Shown one piece after another: positions 61,264-64,000 of a DNA stretch of 64,000 nt. Position 1 is the first letter of the stretch. Each line of letters begins with the position of its first letter. A program made the translations under genes and the position numbers. A model generated the notes under the pieces. It was not told the origin of the DNA and ran no database searches. It saw nothing but the letters and a program-made list of their open reading frames with translations. The DNA lies in NCBI GenBank assembly GCA_937871985.1, contig CALMPB010000400.1, forward strand, positions 1 through 64,000. The letters run 5' to 3'. This DNA comes from an uncultured Burkholderiaceae bacterium. Lineage in GTDB: Bacteria; Pseudomonadota; Gammaproteobacteria; Burkholderiales; Burkholderiaceae.

Positions 61264-61635
61264 GTGGGTATGAAACAGCTGCTCTCGCTCATCGAGCCAT
61301 CCATCCTCATTCGCAAGATGTTTGAGGAAGGGTCTTTGGAATGGAATCGGTCAAGCTTTGACCACAAGCCCTTTCTGAAGATGGTGCTAGACGATGTGAT
61401 GGGAGCTGAAGCGCCTACGATGCGTAACCAAAAACCCACGGCTCAAAAGCTTTTTGATCAGTGGCGAGTGCGTGAGGAAGACCGGGCAGTGATTCTAGCC
61501 CGCGTCACGCAAAGCGTAATCGATTGCGTGACGTTTCACGTGCCGGATGCAGGCGCGTCTGACGCACCAGATTACACGTACGACCTCGTGGGTGAATACG
61601 ATCTACTCGTAATTACCCCCGACTACATCAACTAG
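61264..61635 (+). CDS. Tandem-family protein, member 3
   Basis: Encodes 123 residues from GTG (an ATG two codons later is possible), with AAGGAATC upstream. Helical N-terminus (LLSLIEPSILIRKMF) and a C-terminal strand pattern VGEYDLLVITPD similar in position to the GRDVFIRYE strand of its neighbours. Divergent member; relationship is weaker than for members 5-7. Confidence 0.55.
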   Translation: MGMKQLLSLIEPSILIRKMFEEGSLEWNRSSFDHKPFLKMVLDDVMGAEAPTMRNQKPTAQKLFDQWRVREEDRAVILARVTQSVIDCVTFHVPDAGASDAPDYTYDLVGEYDLLVITPDYIN

Positions 61636-61649
61636 CGTTTGGAGGTATC

Positions 61650-62156
61650 ATGCAAACCGTTGCGTTACCGATGTTTGCATTGATGCGGGAACTGACCACG
61701 TACGATTCGCTTTTCTCCTTTTACGAGAACGGCATTCGTAGCGTGGTTGAAGAGGCGGTGATTTCCAGTGCGTACCACAAGGAAGACACTAGCCACATGC
61801 ATCCGGAAACCCGTCGTTGTTACGGGTTGCTCGGCAAGATCATCTGTGAGTATGAGATCTTTCTAGACCGGATGGAAAGCGAAAACGCAGCCAGCCAAGA
61901 GCTCTTGGACGAATACATCGATCGCGTAAAAGGCATCGAGCTCGTCGTGGACATGATCGATGAGCGGGTGCGTGACATCATGCATGCGCTCTTTCCCTAC
62001 GGTCGCTACACGATCATGCCCGGTGGTCACCGCTGGATTGGTGATGATCTCTTCGTACACATCCGTACGTTTTCCCGTCCCGTAGTCAATATCAATTACA
62101 AGGCAACCCGCCATGCAACCCCTGCCACGTATCGTCCTTACCGAGGTCGCGGCTGA
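61650..62156 (+). CDS. Tandem-family protein, member 4
   Basis: Encodes 168 residues behind GGAGG. Helical, acidic, with a C-terminal HRWIGDDLFVHIRTF strand resembling the ends of members 1 and 2. It overlaps the next gene by 44 bases. No enzyme motif. Confidence 0.6.
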   Translation: MQTVALPMFALMRELTTYDSLFSFYENGIRSVVEEAVISSAYHKEDTSHMHPETRRCYGLLGKIICEYEIFLDRMESENAASQELLDEYIDRVKGIELVVDMIDERVRDIMHALFPYGRYTIMPGGHRWIGDDLFVHIRTFSRPVVNINYKATRHATPATYRPYRGRG

Positions 62157-62505
62157 ACTAAAGGCATTTAAACACCAGATTCTTGATGACTTGGAATTCC
62201 CCGTGGTAGATATCGATTGCGCCGTGGGGCAATTCTTTTATGCCGTGGTGTGTAAGAAAACTCTACGGCAAAGCGTCATGGCTGTGTGCGACGGTGTCGC
62301 GTTCGACGATCTCTTAATCGAAAACAACACTCTGGAAGATTACCAGAAGGAACGGCTCTTCTCAGCCTCGATGGATTTCTGTGATGGAATATATTTGAAG
62401 CTGGAAGCTCTCAAAGCGTACAACCGTGAGAATTACTTCCCGTACGTTTTCAAGGAATTGCGACATGATGGAACCGTCGTGCTTATTCGGGACGATGATG
62501 CCTAA
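62113..62505 (+). CDS. Tandem-family protein, member 5
   Basis: Encodes 130 residues. N-terminal helices and the C-terminal motif LKAYNRENYFPYVFKEL...GTVVLIRDD, whose pattern Y...YFPY.F, then a D/V-rich strand ending in R, recurs in members 6 and 7. It overlaps member 4 by 44 bases and member 6 by 8 bases. Confidence 0.6.
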   Translation: MQPLPRIVLTEVAAELKAFKHQILDDLEFPVVDIDCAVGQFFYAVVCKKTLRQSVMAVCDGVAFDDLLIENNTLEDYQKERLFSASMDFCDGIYLKLEALKAYNRENYFPYVFKELRHDGTVVLIRDDDA

Positions 62506-62911
62506 GACAATCATTATCACTACCCACCGTTCGCTGCAGAACCTGATTGTGGGAATCAACTCGATTCCCTATCTGGAACTGAACGAGCGTAACGTCGTGG
62601 AGTATGCGCTTCTCGCTTTGGCTTACGAGCGCGACGCAGAAGCCAAGTTGGAATACGGTCGGTTCAAACTCGAACAGGATGAGTTCCTGTGCGCCAATAC
62701 GGAAGATGCTCGGCGCCTCTCGCGCATGGTGCATGCCTTTGGCCTTTCGATGTTCCAAACCTTCCGAGCCTTAAAGCTTTACCGCAAAGGCTACCTACCC
62801 TATCAATTCGCCGACATCATCGCCAATGACCTGTTGCTTCGCCAACTGGAACCGGGCGACCCGAACTACCCGGATCTGAATGACCCGGATTCGATTTACG
62901 TCGGCCTGTAA
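62498..62911 (+). CDS. Tandem-family protein, member 6
   Basis: Encodes 137 residues from the second of two adjacent ATGs. Mostly helical, with the C-terminal motif LKLYRKGYLPYQFADIIANDLLLRQLE that matches members 5 and 7. It starts within the stop region of member 5, so translation is coupled. Confidence 0.6.
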   Translation: MPKTIIITTHRSLQNLIVGINSIPYLELNERNVVEYALLALAYERDAEAKLEYGRFKLEQDEFLCANTEDARRLSRMVHAFGLSMFQTFRALKLYRKGYLPYQFADIIANDLLLRQLEPGDPNYPDLNDPDSIYVGL

Positions 62912-62928
62912 CTCTTGCGAGGTGAGCC

Positions 62929-63330
62929 ATGAATATCGGACCTACCGTGAGCGTGCAGGACCTGCCGCGAAAGATCATCGTGGCTTGTAGCCCTGCAATG
63001 CAAACCTTTTACCACGACACGCGTTATCTGGCGCTTCCGCGTTTGATCGTGCAAGAGATCGTGATTCAGATTTTCGACACGTTCCTGAATAACACCCCGG
63101 AATGCGAAGAGCGTCTGCAGAGCCTGCCGAACTTTGACCGGCTCGACGAATTCATTGACCTGGGCCGCGATCCGCTGGCTCGTGCGACGCTGCGCGCAGC
63201 CGTGGCTAAACTGGGTCTCTGGATTCACGAATACATCAAAAGCTTGGACGGATACGCCACGGGCGATTTCCCGTACATGTTTGACAAGATGATCGGGGAT
63301 GATGTCGCCTTGACGCGCTGCCCTTACTAA
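62929..63330 (+). CDS. Tandem-family protein, member 7
   Basis: Encodes 133 residues behind GAGGTGAGCC. It ends with IKSLDGYATGDFPYMFDKM...DDVALTRCPY, the same DFPY.F...D..L.R pattern as members 5 and 6. A Leu/Glu-rich helical body precedes it. Function unknown. Confidence 0.6.
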   Translation: MNIGPTVSVQDLPRKIIVACSPAMQTFYHDTRYLALPRLIVQEIVIQIFDTFLNNTPECEERLQSLPNFDRLDEFIDLGRDPLARATLRAAVAKLGLWIHEYIKSLDGYATGDFPYMFDKMIGDDVALTRCPY

Positions 63331-63373
63331 TTAGTGTGTACAGAAACCGCACTTAACCTGAAGGGCATTTCCC

Positions 63374-63769
63374 ATGGCTACCGTCTACAAAGTCCGGGGA
63401 GTTTACTCCTTTGACGTTTACCCGCCCCGGCTGGGTAACCTCTTTCAGAACGTCACCGTCATGGCTGAGCTTGACTTTGACTCAGCCAACCAAGAGATCG
63501 ACGTGCAAGCGATGCATGCTGATTTCCGTGCCTCGGTGCCCGGCATCCCCGCTGATCCGCGTGACTACAACTACCTGAAGCTGCGCATGCCCTCGGGTCA
63601 AGTCACGGTGATCGGGATTCCCTGGATCAACGACGCGACCGTGCAAGAAGTCACTTCCAACACGATCGTGGTTGAGATCGCAGGTGGTGTGACGACTGCC
63701 GACATTCCCCGCATTATCGCTGCGCTTGGCCAGAACGGCTACCGCAACGTGAGCGCGACGATGAAATAA
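63374..63769 (+). CDS. Small beta-rich unknown protein
   Basis: Encodes 131 residues, rich in Val, Ile, Asp and Pro with alternating strands (VTVMAELDFDS, GQVTVIGIPWI, NTIVVEIAGGV) that suggest a small beta-barrel of SH3 type. A leader gap of 43 bases separates it from the tandem family, to which it does not seem related. Function unknown. Confidence 0.6.
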   Translation: MATVYKVRGVYSFDVYPPRLGNLFQNVTVMAELDFDSANQEIDVQAMHADFRASVPGIPADPRDYNYLKLRMPSGQVTVIGIPWINDATVQEVTSNTIVVEIAGGVTTADIPRIIAALGQNGYRNVSATMK

Positions 63770-64000
63770 GCTTTGCTTGCCGCGTGGGTAATACTATGCG
63801 CAAGCAGTGCCCAGCCCAAAGTCTGGGTTAAAGTACCGTCTGTAGTTCAAGGTTCGCGAAGGGATTTTTTATTGCAGACCGGTATACTTTAGAAGGGGTT
63901 GGCCGCTCCGGATAGTCTTGGGTTTTTCATGAGTCGCCTCTCATGAACGATGCTGAGAAAAACGCTCGGGAGAGCTTAATGGCTTAAGAGCGCAGCCGGG
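63770..64000. other. Noncoding stretch with hairpins at window end
   Basis: No coding signal. It contains CCCAG/CTGGG (63809-63828), a GTCTG/CAGAC pair around a TTCGCGAA palindrome, a perfect 8-bp stem TTCATGAG/CTCATGAA near 63928-63950, and a CGCTC/GAGCG pair at the end. It may be a leader or another structured RNA that continues past the window. Confidence 0.35.

Noticed and set aside
63965..64000. Possible 5' half of a tRNA gene (GAGCTTAATGGCTTAAGAGC resembles a D-arm)
   Set aside because: The conserved U8 and U33 positions do not fit in any alignment, and the sequence ends before the anticodon can be checked.
1..64000. CRISPR arrays, insertion sequences, integrase or attachment sites
   Set aside because: The only regularly repeated elements are the palindromic terminators, which are dispersed at gene ends and lack spacers, transposase genes or target-site duplications.

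Overview
This window looks like part of the genome of a phiKZ-like jumbo myovirus (Chimalliviridae-type, nucleus-forming group) of a Gram-negative host. The main markers are a PhuZ-type phage tubulin (58498-59493), pieces of a multisubunit virion RNA polymerase (27955-33941 and 13903-14565), a ~2200-residue tail protein with a lytic transglycosylase domain directly beside the polymerase genes, a prohead protease, a contractile tail sheath and tube, and a large terminase. From memory of phiKZ, the order resembles gp181-gp180-gp178-(177/176)-gp175 and, separately, gp30-gp29-gp28-gp27-gp26-gp25-gp24. Coding DNA is fairly GC-rich and intergenic DNA is AT-richer. The spanin pair with an outer-membrane lipoprotein implies a Gram-negative host; the host genus cannot be read from the sequence.

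Layout. 1-10 kb: end of an unknown gene, a Rad50/SbcC-like ATPase, a probable central tail spike, an RNase H with a long extra domain, an i-spanin/o-spanin pair and two probable virion proteins. 10-21 kb: an UvsX/RecA-like recombinase, the detached C-terminal piece of RNA polymerase beta, a SLOG-fold protein, a NADAR-like protein and several conserved unknowns. 19-37 kb: the main structural and virion-polymerase block (tail proteins leftward; beta-prime N-terminal part, beta, three unknowns and the prohead protease rightward). 37-39 kb: small accessory genes, including a DUF488-like protein. 39-52 kb: tail tube and sheath (leftward), three large conserved proteins and terminase (rightward), then two leftward unknowns. 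52-64 kb: mostly small accessory genes, the tubulin, two large structured intergenic stretches (52962-53580 and 59494-60098) and a run of small paralogous genes.

How the parts work together. Virion polymerase subunits and the transglycosylase tail protein would be packaged and act on entry. The tubulin would position the replication compartment. UvsX-like, Rad50-like and RNase H proteins would serve replication and recombination. Protease, terminase, sheath and tube build the particle, and the spanins complete lysis. The beta-prime C-terminal half, the non-virion polymerase, the chimallin shell protein, the capsid protein and an Mre11-type nuclease were not recognised and presumably lie outside.

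Two genome-wide regulatory patterns stand out. First, a palindromic terminator with constant GGCATAA / TTATGCC arms sits at every non-overlapping convergent gene junction in the window and at several other gene ends. Second, a promoter-like motif, approximately TYTCAANCAYATATCATC, lies upstream of four transcription units, including the tail-sheath gene. No tRNA, rRNA, CRISPR array or insertion sequence was recognised.
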